Shown: positions 34,730-43,537 of the stretch, in pieces
Layout: every line of letters starts with the position of its first letter
Numbering within the stretch: position 1 is the stretch's first letter
Origin: Gammaproteobacteria bacterium
GTDB taxonomy: Bacteria > Pseudomonadota > Gammaproteobacteria > Competibacterales > Competibacteraceae
Reading direction: 5' to 3'
NCBI GenBank assembly: GCA_024234995.1
Contig: JACKNF010000001.1
Span: forward strand, 248,001 to 312,000
Length of the DNA stretch: 64,000 bases
Notes under the pieces: model-generated
Told to the model about the DNA's origin: nothing
Database searches by the model: none
What the model saw: the letters and a program-made list of their open reading frames with translations, nothing else
Position numbers and translations under genes: made by a program

Positions 34730-36267
34730 GCGTTAAGTATCCTGGTGATTAACCGGTTCGAAAGATCGATCGCTTGTTGCGGGTCAACTTTGGCTATTTC
34801 AATGATTTCTGAAGCGTCAGATTCGCTGGACCGGTCAAACTGATTCATGGAAGGGCAATAACCATCGTTTAAATCACTTGGCTCAAATTTGTCCAAGCCC
34901 CCCCCATACTTGCGTTTATTGGTCATAATAATATCTTGACCTATATCGCTAATCAGGTAGATAAAAATACGATTAATGTAGTTTTCGCCGGGCAAATTTG
35001 GATAGAAGGAATGAAAACAAGTAAAGTTTATTGCGCCGGTGAAATTCCTGATTATTTTGAGCCGTCCTCTATTGAAAACACCGGCCAAAATCGGCGCTGG
35101 TAAACGTGATTCAAGCTTATACCAGGGATTCCTATGGTTGGTCAGGAATCGTTGATGAAATCCTTTAGAAACGCCATAATTAAGATAATCAATGATTTTT
35201 TTATTATCATGCTCCTTGATATTTAAACAATAAACAGGTGCTCCGCTCTTTTCAAGATCATGAAAGTCATTTTCGGTAAAAATTGATTTTCTGATTTGAG
35301 GGCTTTTGGTTATACATCGGCAATAATTATTTGATCCGAAACCTAAATTTTTTATTTTTTCCCTGTTTAGCGCAAAGAATTTATTCGCGCCGGTGGCAAT
35401 GCCTCTGACAAATTTTCCGTATTCCGAAATTTTTGATAACTCACTGGGTATTGTTATCTGTTCATATAACCCTGAAATAACAGGCGACCATTTTTTGTCG
35501 GGGGGTAACTGGGAAGGCGTTAGTTCATACTGAAAAAAATCTTCGAAACTCCTGATGTTTTTGAGTTGGTCAACATGGTCAATTCGGGTGAGTTTTATTG
35601 GACTTGTAACACCATCCTTTCTGCAAAGGAGGATGCAGATAGTCGTTGTGACCTCAGGAAAAATATCCTTCTCGTTTGAAAAAACTATAATTTGCTTAAG
35701 AAGACTATTTTCTAACAATAATCTTTTTATTTCCTTTCCATATCCCGCGTTAAAAAATTCAAATGGCATAATATATGCCAATCTGCCGCCTGTATTAAGT
35801 TCTTTTAATGATTTGATAAGAAAAATCGAAGCAATATTGGTATAGCCGTCAAGTCTGATGCCTGCTTTTTTTTCAATTTCTGGAAGGATATGATGCCTTT
35901 TTAGAAAGTTCTGAAATCGCATATAAGGAGGGTTACAAACAATAGCATCATAGCTTTTTAGGTCAGCTTCCAAGTAATCAGCTATCTCGATAACCGGGCT
36001 TGAGTGACTACTATAATCCAAATAGCTAATGATGCTTGGATCGATTTCATAGGCCTTATAAAGGATATCATCTGGTCTTAATTTGTTGATTTTTAAAAGC
36101 GAATCGAAGAACCTGCCAAGACCGAAGGCAGGATCGAGTATTGACTTGGGGTTGTCCTTGATGATCCACGAAATCATTAAGTCAGCGACATTGTTTGGAG
36201 TAAAAAACTGGCCAAACTCTTTTCGATGCTTAATAGGCGCTAAATCAGTATATTTTGACTCATGCAT
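34726..36267 (-). CDS. Orphan N6-adenine DNA methyltransferase
   Basis: A 513-residue methyltransferase of the Eco57I/TaqI type. Visible motifs in order are FGQFFTP (18-24, motif X), DPAFGLGRF (45-53, SAM binding), and NPPY (112-115, catalytic, adenine-specific). A C-terminal target-recognition region begins around GIATGANKFFALNREKIKN. No endonuclease domain is seen in the protein, and no restriction gene lies beside it. Its DNA is plainly richer in A and T than the surrounding genes, and its Lys/Asn/Ile-rich protein matches, so recent transfer is likely. It lies 12 nt after ychF on the same strand and its stop overlaps that of the ECF gene. It could be a regulatory or protective solitary methylase. 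Confidence 0.85.
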   Translation of the reverse strand: MHESKYTDLAPIKHRKEFGQFFTPNNVADLMISWIIKDNPKSILDPAFGLGRFFDSLLKINKLRPDDILYKAYEIDPSIISYLDYSSHSSPVIEIADYLEADLKSYDAIVCNPPYMRFQNFLKRHHILPEIEKKAGIRLDGYTNIASIFLIKSLKELNTGGRLAYIMPFEFFNAGYGKEIKRLLLENSLLKQIIVFSNEKDIFPEVTTTICILLCRKDGVTSPIKLTRIDHVDQLKNIRSFEDFFQYELTPSQLPPDKKWSPVISGLYEQITIPSELSKISEYGKFVRGIATGANKFFALNREKIKNLGFGSNNYCRCITKSPQIRKSIFTENDFHDLEKSGAPVYCLNIKEHDNKKIIDYLNYGVSKGFHQRFLTNHRNPWYKLESRLPAPILAGVFNRGRLKIIRNFTGAINFTCFHSFYPNLPGENYINRIFIYLISDIGQDIIMTNKRKYGGGLDKFEPSDLNDGYCPSMNQFDRSSESDASEIIEIAKVDPQQAIDLSNRLITRILNA

Positions 36268-36279
36268 TTATAGCAGGAG

Positions 36280-37371
36280 TTACACATTAAACCGGAAATG
36301 CATCACATCACCATCCTGGACAATATATTCTTTGCCTTCCAACCGCCACTTACCGGCCTCACGGGCGCCCGCTTCGCCATTGCATGCGATATAGCCGGCG
36401 TAGGCAATTACTTCAGCACGGATAAACCCGCGCTCAAAATCGGTATGAATCACTGCTGCCGCCTGGGGTGCAGTAGCGCCGGCCCGGACCGTCCAGGCCC
36501 GCACTTCCTTGGGACCCGCAGTGAAATAGGTTTGCAACCCCAGCAGCTTGTAGGCGGCGTGAATCACTCGATCCAACCCCGGTTCGGATAACCCGTAATC
36601 AGCCAGGAATTCGGCTTTGTCTGCGTCATCCAGTTCTGCCAATTCCGCCTCGATGGCTGCGCAAACCGGCACGATCTCGGCGCCTTCTCGCGCCGCCATC
36701 TCCTGCACCTGCGTCAAAAACGGGTTATTCTCGAAACCATCCTCAGCAACATTAGCAATGTATAGCACGGGCTTGCTGGTTAACAGGAACAACTCCCGCA
36801 ACATTTCGCGTTCACTAGTTTCCAGTACTAGAGTTCGCAACGGCGCGCCGGTATTCAGATGTGCTTGCACCCGCTCCAGTAGCGCCTTACGTTCCAGTGT
36901 CTCCCGTCCGCCTGCTTTAGCGGCTTTTTCAGCCCGTTGCAACGCTTTGTCCACCGTTGCCAGGTCCGCCAGCGCCAGCTCAGTATTGATGGTCTCGATA
37001 TCTTCCAGCGGATTGACCCGCCCGGAGACATGGATGACATCATCATTTTCGAAGCAACGCACCACTTGGGCAATCGCGTCCGTCTCGCGGATATGGGCCA
37101 GAAACTGGTTACCTAATCCCTCACCTTTTGATGCGCCGGCGACCAGTCCGGCAATATCGACAAATTCGACCGTGGCGGGGATGATCTTTTGCGGCTTGAC
37201 AATTGCCGCCAGTGCCGCCAGCCGGGGGTCAGGCACCGGCACCACTCCAACGTTGGGATCAATCGTGCAAAACGGATAATTTTCAGCCTGAATACCGGCC
37301 TTGGTGAGCGCGTTAAACAGGGTGGACTTACCGACATTCGGAAGGCCGACAATACCGCATTGGATACCCAT
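36280..37371 (-). CDS. ychF: Redox-regulated ATPase/GTPase YchF
   Basis: A 363-residue Obg-family P-loop protein (OLA1-like), which binds ATP in preference to GTP and associates with the ribosome. P-loop GLPNVGKST is at residues 8-16, followed by G3 DIAGLVAGASKGEGLGN and a C-terminal TGS-like domain (LQTYFTAGPKEVRAWTV, HTDFERGFIRAEV). The canonical length and ends are present. It is the last gene of the conserved lolB-to-ychF block. Confidence 0.96.
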   Translation of the reverse strand: MGIQCGIVGLPNVGKSTLFNALTKAGIQAENYPFCTIDPNVGVVPVPDPRLAALAAIVKPQKIIPATVEFVDIAGLVAGASKGEGLGNQFLAHIRETDAIAQVVRCFENDDVIHVSGRVNPLEDIETINTELALADLATVDKALQRAEKAAKAGGRETLERKALLERVQAHLNTGAPLRTLVLETSEREMLRELFLLTSKPVLYIANVAEDGFENNPFLTQVQEMAAREGAEIVPVCAAIEAELAELDDADKAEFLADYGLSEPGLDRVIHAAYKLLGLQTYFTAGPKEVRAWTVRAGATAPQAAAVIHTDFERGFIRAEVIAYAGYIACNGEAGAREAGKWRLEGKEYIVQDGDVMHFRFNV

Positions 37372-37413
37372 GAAATACCTTGAGATTCAGTTCACGGAGG
37401 GAGAAGAAGGGGA

Positions 37414-38010
37414 TTATTCAATCTTCCGGCTGTGCAGGGCTTGCGTGGCGCGTTCCCACTGGCCAGCCAGGATGCGGGGCATCTCGTGCAAAGCGTCCGC
37501 AATCGCCTGTCCGATCTGTTCCTCCTCCGTTCGCGGAGCGCGGCGCAGGACATGGTCCAGTACATCCCGGCTATCGCCGGGATGACCGATACCCAGGCGC
37601 AACCGGGCAAAATCGTTGCCGCCCAAATGGGCGATCAGGTCGCGCAGGCCATTGTGTCCACCATGTCCGCCGCCGCGTTTCAGCCGAACAGTGCCTGGCG
37701 GTAAATCCAGATCGTCATGCACGACCAGAATAGCCGGCAGTGGAATTTTGTGAAACCGGACCAGTGCCGCAACAGCTAAACCGCTGCGGTTCATATAGGT
37801 CATCGGTTTGAGCAACCATAGTTCCTGGCCGGCCAGTACAATGCGGCAGGTTTCGCCGTGATACCGGGTCTCTGGACGAAAATGGCCGCCATGCTGGCGG
37901 GCTAACTCATCGACTAGCCAGAATCCGGCATTATGGCGGGTCTGAGTGTATTCGGAACCGGAGTTGCCCAGCCCGGCCACCAGCCGCAGCAAAGGTGCGG
38001 ATTCCGGCAT
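37414..38010 (-). CDS. pth: Peptidyl-tRNA hydrolase
   Basis: A 198-residue enzyme that releases peptides from stalled peptidyl-tRNA. VAGLGNSGSEYTQTRHNAGF includes the catalytic His, and KPMTYMNRSG, VVHDDLDLPPG and GGHGGHNGLRDL are the other family motifs. The last two residue blocks include the catalytic Asp. It lies between rplY and ychF, as in Pseudomonas. Confidence 0.97.
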   Translation of the reverse strand: MPESAPLLRLVAGLGNSGSEYTQTRHNAGFWLVDELARQHGGHFRPETRYHGETCRIVLAGQELWLLKPMTYMNRSGLAVAALVRFHKIPLPAILVVHDDLDLPPGTVRLKRGGGHGGHNGLRDLIAHLGGNDFARLRLGIGHPGDSRDVLDHVLRRAPRTEEEQIGQAIADALHEMPRILAGQWERATQALHSRKIE

Positions 38011-38045
38011 GGTAACAAGGCTCTATGCAGAGGATTGAATCAGTC

Positions 38046-38675
38046 TTAGGCCGCAGGCGGTGTCGAGGTGTCGCTGGAGACGTCCTCACCGCCATGACCA
38101 TGGTGGATGCTGGCTACGATAGCGTCATGCTCGGAGCCAGGGGCAATATGATTGGCCAGTTCTACGCCAGGTGGCAGTAAAACCTGGCTTAGATGAATCG
38201 TCTCGCCCATGCCCAAATCAGCCAGATCAACTTCTATAAATTCTGGCAAGTCTTTAGGCAGACAAGAAATTTCGATATCGATCAGCGCATGGCTAACCAC
38301 ACCGCCTTGTTGTTTGACCCCCTTGCTCGCACTTTCATTGAGGAAGTGCAGCGGTATGTGGGCGCGTAACTTGCGGTCAGCGCTGACCCGCAGGAAATCT
38401 AAATGAACAAGTGTAGGCTTAAATGGGTGGCGCTGAATATCACGCAACACAGCGCTTTCGGTACGTCCATCAATGTTTAGGGTCAGAATATGGGAATAGA
38501 TCGCCTCATTCTTCATCTGATTGATCAGATCCATCTGATCCAGCAACAGCGGCAGGGACTCCTGGCCACCGCCATATAAGATAGCCGGAACCTTGCCCGC
38601 GCGGCGTAGGCGGCGGCTCGCACCTTTCCCCAGATCGCTGCGCGGATCGGCCTTCAGTTCAAAAGTCTCAGTCAT
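38046..38675 (-). CDS. rplY: Ribosomal protein L25, long (CTC) form
   Basis: A 209-residue 5S rRNA-binding protein. The N-terminal L25 domain (RSDLGKGASRRLRRAGKVPA) is followed by the CTC-type beta domain (HIPLHFLNESASKGVKQQGG, VDLADLGMGETIHLSQV) and a His/Asp-rich tail. The long form is normal outside enteric bacteria. It lies between prs and pth. GGAGAGAAGAGG lies just upstream of the ATG. Confidence 0.95.
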   Translation of the reverse strand: MTETFELKADPRSDLGKGASRRLRRAGKVPAILYGGGQESLPLLLDQMDLINQMKNEAIYSHILTLNIDGRTESAVLRDIQRHPFKPTLVHLDFLRVSADRKLRAHIPLHFLNESASKGVKQQGGVVSHALIDIEISCLPKDLPEFIEVDLADLGMGETIHLSQVLLPPGVELANHIAPGSEHDAIVASIHHGHGGEDVSSDTSTPPAA

Positions 38676-38702
38676 GACCTCTTCTCTCCAAACGGTGAAC
38701 GT

Positions 38703-38734
38703 AAAAATACGGCGTGCCCGCGACCAGGCGCGCC
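38703..38734 (-). terminator. Possible terminator/attenuator between prs and rplY
   Basis: On the minus strand, GGCGCGCC, an 8-nt loop and GGCACGCC pair at seven of eight positions and are followed by GTATTTTTAC. It is about 40 nt after the prs stop and 30 nt before rplY, so it may lower read-through. Confidence 0.4.
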
Positions 38735-38775
38735 GCTTCCGGTAATTCCGCCATTAATCGGGCGGTAACAAAAAT

Positions 38776-39711
38776 TTAGAGAAACAGCGAGCTGACCGAC
38801 TCTTCAAGGTGAATACGGCGCATGGATTCGGCGAATAACCCCGCTACGCTGATCTGACGAATATTTGGGCACGCTGCCGAGTCGGGGCGTAGAGGAATCG
38901 TATCCGTCACCACCAGCTCATCGAGCACCGAGTTACGAATGTTTTCAGCCGCTGCGCCCGACAACACGGCATGGGTACAGTAGGCGCGCACTGAAGCTGC
39001 ACCCCATTCTTTCAGTGCTTTGGCTGCCAGGCAAAGTGTTCCGGCGGTATCCACCATGTCATCAACGATAATGCAGTGCTGGCCTTCGACATCGCCGATC
39101 ACATGCATCACCTGGGCTTGATTGGGCGCAGGCCGGCGTTTATCGATGATCGCCAGTTCAGAATCGGCCAACCGCTTGGCCAGAGCCCGGGCGCGCACTA
39201 CGCCACCGACATCCGGTGAGACCACCATCAGATCACCCAAGTTTTGTGACTGGATGTCGCTCAATACCATCGGGGTGGCGTAGATGTTATCGACGGGAAT
39301 ATCAAAAAAGCCTTGAATCTGATCAGCGTGCAAATCCACCGTCAGTACCCGGTCTACGCCAACGCTGGTGATCATATTGGCGACCACCTTAGCGGAAATA
39401 GGCACTCGCGCAGAACGCGGCCGGCGATCCTGCCGGGAATAGCCAAAGTAGGGAATAACCGCTGTAACCCGCACTGCTGAGGACCGCCGCAACGCATCGG
39501 CCATTACCAGCAGCTCCATAATGTTGTCGTTGGTGGGGTAACAAGTCGGCTGAACGATGAAGACATCCTTGCCGCGAACATTTTCCATGAGTTCGACCAT
39601 AACTTCGCCATCGCTGAAGCGGCTAACGATAGCTTGACCGAGTGGCATTTGCAGGTGGTGGACAATATCGCGGGCCAGTTGCGGGTGGGCGTTGCCGGCA
39701 AACACCATCAT
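38776..39711 (-). CDS. prs: Ribose-phosphate pyrophosphokinase
   Basis: A 311-residue PRPP synthase that makes the activated ribose for purines, pyrimidines, His, Trp and NAD. NENVRG-type segment MENVRGKDVFIVQPT, the RQDRRPRSARVPISAK ATP site, DLHADQIQGFFDIPVDN and the PRPP loop VDDMVDTAGTL are all present. The frame stays open to 39837, but the upstream part is the complement of tRNA-Gln, so the start must be near 39711/39708, where MMVFAGNAHPQ matches the family and AAGG precedes it. Confidence 0.95.
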   Translation of the reverse strand: MMVFAGNAHPQLARDIVHHLQMPLGQAIVSRFSDGEVMVELMENVRGKDVFIVQPTCYPTNDNIMELLVMADALRRSSAVRVTAVIPYFGYSRQDRRPRSARVPISAKVVANMITSVGVDRVLTVDLHADQIQGFFDIPVDNIYATPMVLSDIQSQNLGDLMVVSPDVGGVVRARALAKRLADSELAIIDKRRPAPNQAQVMHVIGDVEGQHCIIVDDMVDTAGTLCLAAKALKEWGAASVRAYCTHAVLSGAAAENIRNSVLDELVVTDTIPLRPDSAACPNIRQISVAGLFAESMRRIHLEESVSSLFL

Positions 39712-39761
39712 TCGACCTTCATACACGACCTGTCCTCCCGCTGTCGGTCTGCTATAGAAGA

Positions 39762-39836
39762 TGGCTGGGCCGCCAGGATTCGAACCTGGGAATGCCGGAG
39801 TCAAAGTCCGGTGCCTTACCACTTGGCTACGGCCCA
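39762..39836 (-). tRNA. tRNA-Gln (TTG anticodon)
   Basis: 75 nt with encoded CCA. The acceptor arms TGGGCCG and CGGCCCA pair perfectly, the anticodon loop reads CTTTGAC (anticodon TTG), and the T loop GGTTCGAATCC is standard. Its place between ispE and prs is conserved in many gammaproteobacteria. Confidence 0.96.
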
Positions 39837-39863
39837 AAAATCTGTAGCGACTTCAAATAAATA

Positions 39864-40724
39864 CTAACATTCTCGCGCCAACCGCTCATGCAGCGGCGAA
39901 TGGTTGCGACCTTGAGCGATAAACCCAGCCCAGCCTGGTGGCAACTGATTCAGTACCCGGCGTGCGGTGGCAGCCTCCGGGAAAGCGGCGAACACGCAAG
40001 CCCCGGTGCCAGTCAAATACGCGGCTCCATGCTGCGCCAGCCAGCCAGCGGCGGCGGCGACTTCCGGGTAACGGCGGTAGACTACTGCTGCACAATCATT
40101 GCCGCCAACGCCTTTCGCGAAGTCGGCTATTGTGATGAGCGGGGAGTTTCTTGTCAATTCCGGGTCGCTGAATACCGCGCCGGTGGCAACCGGACAGGCC
40201 GGAATCAATACGGTGAACCAGGGTTCGTCAAGTGCTATTGGTGTCAGCTGTTCACCCACGCCTTCTGCCCACGCCGCTTGGCCGTGAACGAATACCGGTA
40301 CATCGGCACCGAGTTGCAAACCCAGTTCCGCCAATTCTGCCAGGGTCAATCCAGTTTCCCAGTATTGGTTGAGCGCTACCAGCACAGTCGCTGCGTCAGA
40401 GCTGCCACCACCTAGCCCGCCACCCATGGGTAACTGTTTAGCGATGTGTACTGTCGCACCCCGCCGGGTTCCAGTGATTTGCTGCAATAACCGGGCAGCG
40501 CGCACCGTCAGGTCTGCATCTGGGGCGACACCTGCAACCTCACCCTTGCGTTCGATAACGCCATCCTCACGGAGGTCAAACCGCAGCCAGTCGCTATGAT
40601 CAAGGAATTGAAAGACTGTTTGCAGCAGATGGTAGCCGTCCTGACGCCGGCCTATGATGCGTAGCATGAGGTTGAGTTTGGCCGGGGCTGGCCAAGCTGC
40701 CATGTCAGGCATTATAGCGTCCAT
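39864..40724 (-). CDS. ispE: 4-diphosphocytidyl-2-C-methyl-D-erythritol kinase
   Basis: A 286-residue GHMP kinase of the MEP isoprenoid pathway. WPAPAKLNLMLRIIGRRQDGYH, LDHSD and the ATP loop PMGGGLGGGSSDAA are diagnostic, with the C-terminal TGTGACVFA. The start overlaps the end of lolB by 13 nt, so translation is coupled. Its pathway partners dxs and ispA are at 14-17 kb. Confidence 0.96.
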   Translation of the reverse strand: MDAIMPDMAAWPAPAKLNLMLRIIGRRQDGYHLLQTVFQFLDHSDWLRFDLREDGVIERKGEVAGVAPDADLTVRAARLLQQITGTRRGATVHIAKQLPMGGGLGGGSSDAATVLVALNQYWETGLTLAELAELGLQLGADVPVFVHGQAAWAEGVGEQLTPIALDEPWFTVLIPACPVATGAVFSDPELTRNSPLITIADFAKGVGGNDCAAVVYRRYPEVAAAAGWLAQHGAAYLTGTGACVFAAFPEAATARRVLNQLPPGWAGFIAQGRNHSPLHERLAREC

Positions 40725-41320
40725 TGCTCAATGACCAGTTTGACGCTCAAATCCTGATGTTGGGCAATAATGCGTTCAGGTAGATCTAGATTGAGAATGG
40801 AGGCCGGCGCATAGATTAGATATTCGATGATCCAGCCATTTTGTTCCAACCGGGCCAACCGGCCATGGGTATCTGTTTGTAATACCGGTGCTGGCCCCGG
40901 TGCTGGCAAGCCGCGCACCCAGTACTGCAGGCCCTTGACCGGTAGACGGACCCCTAAGGTTTGCTCAAGCAGATCATCGGGATCAGGCGCAGCCCAGCTT
41001 TGACCATTCTGGGTCTGTACCCGCACCTCCTGACCGTCACTTTCAATAATGACCCGGCCTTGCCCGAGCGGGCCGATGAGATCAATACGGTAATTGCTGG
41101 CTTCTTGCTGCACCCATTGGAACGTGGCATGCCAGCCTTCCTGGCCGCTGATAACGCCGATGCGTCCTTCTACCTGCCAGGCCGTCAGTTGCGCCAGCCG
41201 GGCTTGCCGGGCAGCCCAGGCGCTTGCTGTCTCCGGCAAGGAAGGCGGTGAGGTTGCACAACCCGGTAACAAGAAAGTCAGGACAAGTAGAGTAATTGTC
41301 CAGTTAAGGTCTTTTGTCAC
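40712..41320 (-). CDS. lolB: Outer-membrane lipoprotein receptor LolB
   Basis: A 202-residue lipoprotein that takes lipoproteins from LolA and inserts them in the outer membrane. The lipobox LLPGC gives the acylated Cys at residue 21. WQVEGRIGV, the GWHATFQWVQ strand, IDLIGPLGQG and GLQYWVRGLPAPG (with the exposed loop) are family motifs. It lies between a small unknown gene and ispE. Confidence 0.94.
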   Translation of the reverse strand: MTKDLNWTITLLVLTFLLPGCATSPPSLPETASAWAARQARLAQLTAWQVEGRIGVISGQEGWHATFQWVQQEASNYRIDLIGPLGQGRVIIESDGQEVRVQTQNGQSWAAPDPDDLLEQTLGVRLPVKGLQYWVRGLPAPGPAPVLQTDTHGRLARLEQNGWIIEYLIYAPASILNLDLPERIIAQHQDLSVKLVIEQWTL

Positions 41321-41331
41321 CGAACCGCGTC

Positions 41332-41601
41332 CTATCCAGCATTGGGTGTAACCGCCGTATCTGCTTCATCCCGCAGGCAATGAATTAGACCCAGTGCCTT
41401 TTGGATATGGTGGGATGCGGCGCTGAGCTGGTCTTCGGGCTGCGCTGCCAAGGCTGAAGAGGCCAGGACAGCGGCCACGCTCACCAAAAACGATGAACGG
41501 TCAAGCCCCGCCTCATCCGCATAATGGAGAATATGTGCGCTTACTTCTTTGGCGCAGGCAGCAATGAAGTCACTTGCGCGTTGCTCATCTTTCGTCATCA
41601 A
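41332..41601 (-). CDS. Unknown small protein
   Basis: An 89-residue, mostly helical protein that I do not recognise (MMTKDEQRASDFIAACAKEV; ILHYADEAGLDRSSFLVSVA). It has no signal peptide or membrane helix, and two Cys. It sits 11 nt after the TPR gene and 11 nt before lolB, in a position that is empty in the Pseudomonas version of this cluster. Such tight spacing supports a real gene. Confidence 0.6.
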   Translation of the reverse strand: MMTKDEQRASDFIAACAKEVSAHILHYADEAGLDRSSFLVSVAAVLASSALAAQPEDQLSAASHHIQKALGLIHCLRDEADTAVTPNAG

Positions 41602-41612
41602 TTCATATCCTT

Positions 41613-43319
41613 CTACCAGCCAAATCGTTCCCGCAATTTGCGCAGGTGTGAACTGTCGGGGTGGCGGGCCAGGGCGTCCCGCCAGAGTTTCTGAGCTTCT
41701 TCACGCTGGCCATTGACCCAGAGTACTTCGCTTAGATGTGCGGCAATCTCAGCATCAGGATTGATATGGTAGGCTTGACGTAAATACGCCAGTGCCTGGT
41801 TCCGGTTGCCCAGCCGGTACTGCACCCAACCCATACTATCAAGCACGGCGGCATCATTAGGCATCTGCTCTAGCGCCTGTTCGATATAGCCCAACGCCTC
41901 CTGATAGCGGTCGGTGCGGTCAGCCAGTGTGTAGCCGAGCGCATTCAACGCTTGGCTGTTCTTGGGGTCAAGAGCAAGAATGGCGCGTAAATCCCGTTCC
42001 AGTAAATCCAGCCGGTCGAGTTTTTCCGCCACCAACCCTCGAGCGTACAATAGATCTTTATCGTTGGGATGCAACGCCAGCGCCCGGTCCAAACCATCGA
42101 AGGCTTCCTGATAGCGTTCTGCTTCGCGCAACGCCTCAGCCTCGGCTAAAAACAAGGTGATGTCGTTTTGCGGGTTGTCGCGGCGCAAGGCATCAAAATG
42201 CTGGCCAGTGGCCATGATGTCGCCTGATTTAGCTAATACTGCGCCCATGCGCATCTGGGCGGTCAGGTAGCGATCTTCGTCCTTCACCCGCTCATACCAT
42301 TCCCGTGCTTTGGTATAATCGCCGCGTTGCTCCTCAACCCGGCCCAGCTCAAAATAAGCATCTGCCAGCCGCGTATTGCGCTTGATCAAATCCAGAAAAT
42401 AGGTTTCAGCCAGATCGAATTGGCGCGTTTCCGCCGCCAGTAGGCCCAACGCGTATAGCGAATCGGTATCCTTGGGATCTTGGTTGAGGAGAGTGGCGAA
42501 TTCGCGGCGCGCTTTATTCAATTGACCGGCATCGATGAGCAACCGGGCATAGCTCATGCGCAGGTTGCGGTCACGCGGGATAGCGGCAACGGCCTTGGCC
42601 AGCCCAGCTAGCGCTGCTTCTCTGTCGCCATTCTCCATAAGCAGGCGGGTGCGCAACAGGTGCGCGGGAACCAGTTTCCGGTCACGGGCTAGCGCCCGCT
42701 CAAGACTGGTCAGTGCCTGATCGCGTTCACCCGCGGCGGCGGCCAGCATGGCGTGGTAGTATTGGGCAAAGGCGGAGCGTGGATTATGATCGCGGAATTG
42801 CCCCATCACACGCAGAGCTAACAATTTATCGTCCGCTTGGCTGAGCAGTGAGGCGATGGTTGCGTAGCCTTGTTGCTTATCCTTTTCCCGAGCGGTGCGG
42901 CGCACCGTTTCCAGGTATTTAGCAGCGTCTTCCAGCCGGTTATTTCGCAAGAGCGCTAACGCCAGAGTTTGTTGCGCCTGCTCACTAGCGGAGTCGAGTG
43001 CGTGCCAGCGTTGCGCGAGTGCTAAGGCGGCAGCGTTTTCCTTCATGATCAATGCCAGTACCGCTGCACGCTCCGCCACACGCGGATCGTCGCTGGTGAT
43101 GGCAGCCTGCTGATAGTGGTTCAATGCCACATCGAGCTGGTCACGTTTGCCAGCCAGTTCTGCTGCTAGAACTTGGTACATCAATTCAGCCCGGGAGCTG
43201 GGTTCCAGCACTGGACGGATCTGGAATTCCGGCTCTTTTGGTGCCTGCGCATCCACGACGGTGACGCAACCACTGAGGAGCGGACTGCAAAAAACCAATG
43301 CTTTTAGGAGTGTGTTCAT
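41613..43319 (-). CDS. TPR-repeat lipoprotein
   Basis: A 568-residue protein with a short signal peptide and lipobox (LLSGC) at its N-terminus, so probably an envelope lipoprotein. The rest is a run of tetratricopeptide repeats from about residue 35 to the end (for example LYALGLLAAETRQFDLAETY, ALNALGYTLADRTDRYQEAL, VLDSMGWVQYRLGNRNQALA). TPRs are protein-binding scaffolds. A TPR gene stands in the same place between hemA and lolB in Pseudomonas. The ATG at 43319 gives a clean signal peptide; a TTG four codons upstream is less likely. It is divergent from hemA. Confidence 0.88.
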   Translation of the reverse strand: MNTLLKALVFCSPLLSGCVTVVDAQAPKEPEFQIRPVLEPSSRAELMYQVLAAELAGKRDQLDVALNHYQQAAITSDDPRVAERAAVLALIMKENAAALALAQRWHALDSASEQAQQTLALALLRNNRLEDAAKYLETVRRTAREKDKQQGYATIASLLSQADDKLLALRVMGQFRDHNPRSAFAQYYHAMLAAAAGERDQALTSLERALARDRKLVPAHLLRTRLLMENGDREAALAGLAKAVAAIPRDRNLRMSYARLLIDAGQLNKARREFATLLNQDPKDTDSLYALGLLAAETRQFDLAETYFLDLIKRNTRLADAYFELGRVEEQRGDYTKAREWYERVKDEDRYLTAQMRMGAVLAKSGDIMATGQHFDALRRDNPQNDITLFLAEAEALREAERYQEAFDGLDRALALHPNDKDLLYARGLVAEKLDRLDLLERDLRAILALDPKNSQALNALGYTLADRTDRYQEALGYIEQALEQMPNDAAVLDSMGWVQYRLGNRNQALAYLRQAYHINPDAEIAAHLSEVLWVNGQREEAQKLWRDALARHPDSSHLRKLRERFGW

Positions 43320-43434
43320 GACCAACTTCAAAAACCGTTTAAAACGGAATCAGTGGGAAACTGGAATACCGAAGGCCAGAGGTGGATGCAGCCGGTTTTT
43401 GCAGAATAGAGCACGCAAATAGGCTGACATCATC

Positions 43435-43474
43435 CAAACTAAAGATATGACCTTCAAACTAAAGATATGACCTT
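43435..43474. repeat. Two tandem copies of a 20-bp sequence upstream of hemA
   Basis: CAAACTAAAGATATGACCTT occurs twice in direct, perfect succession (43435-43454 and 43455-43474), about 65 nt before the hemA start, in the divergent hemA / TPR spacer. It could be a paired regulator site or a slippage duplication. Confidence 0.8.
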
Positions 43475-43537
43475 GTCATCCGTTAGTTCTATCCCGCACA
43501 ATTCCACCATCTTCTAGCCCGATCCTGATTGTATCCC

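Noticed and set aside
39712..39837. N-terminal extension of prs to 39837
   Set aside because: The extra codons are the complement of tRNA-Gln, so the long start cannot be real.
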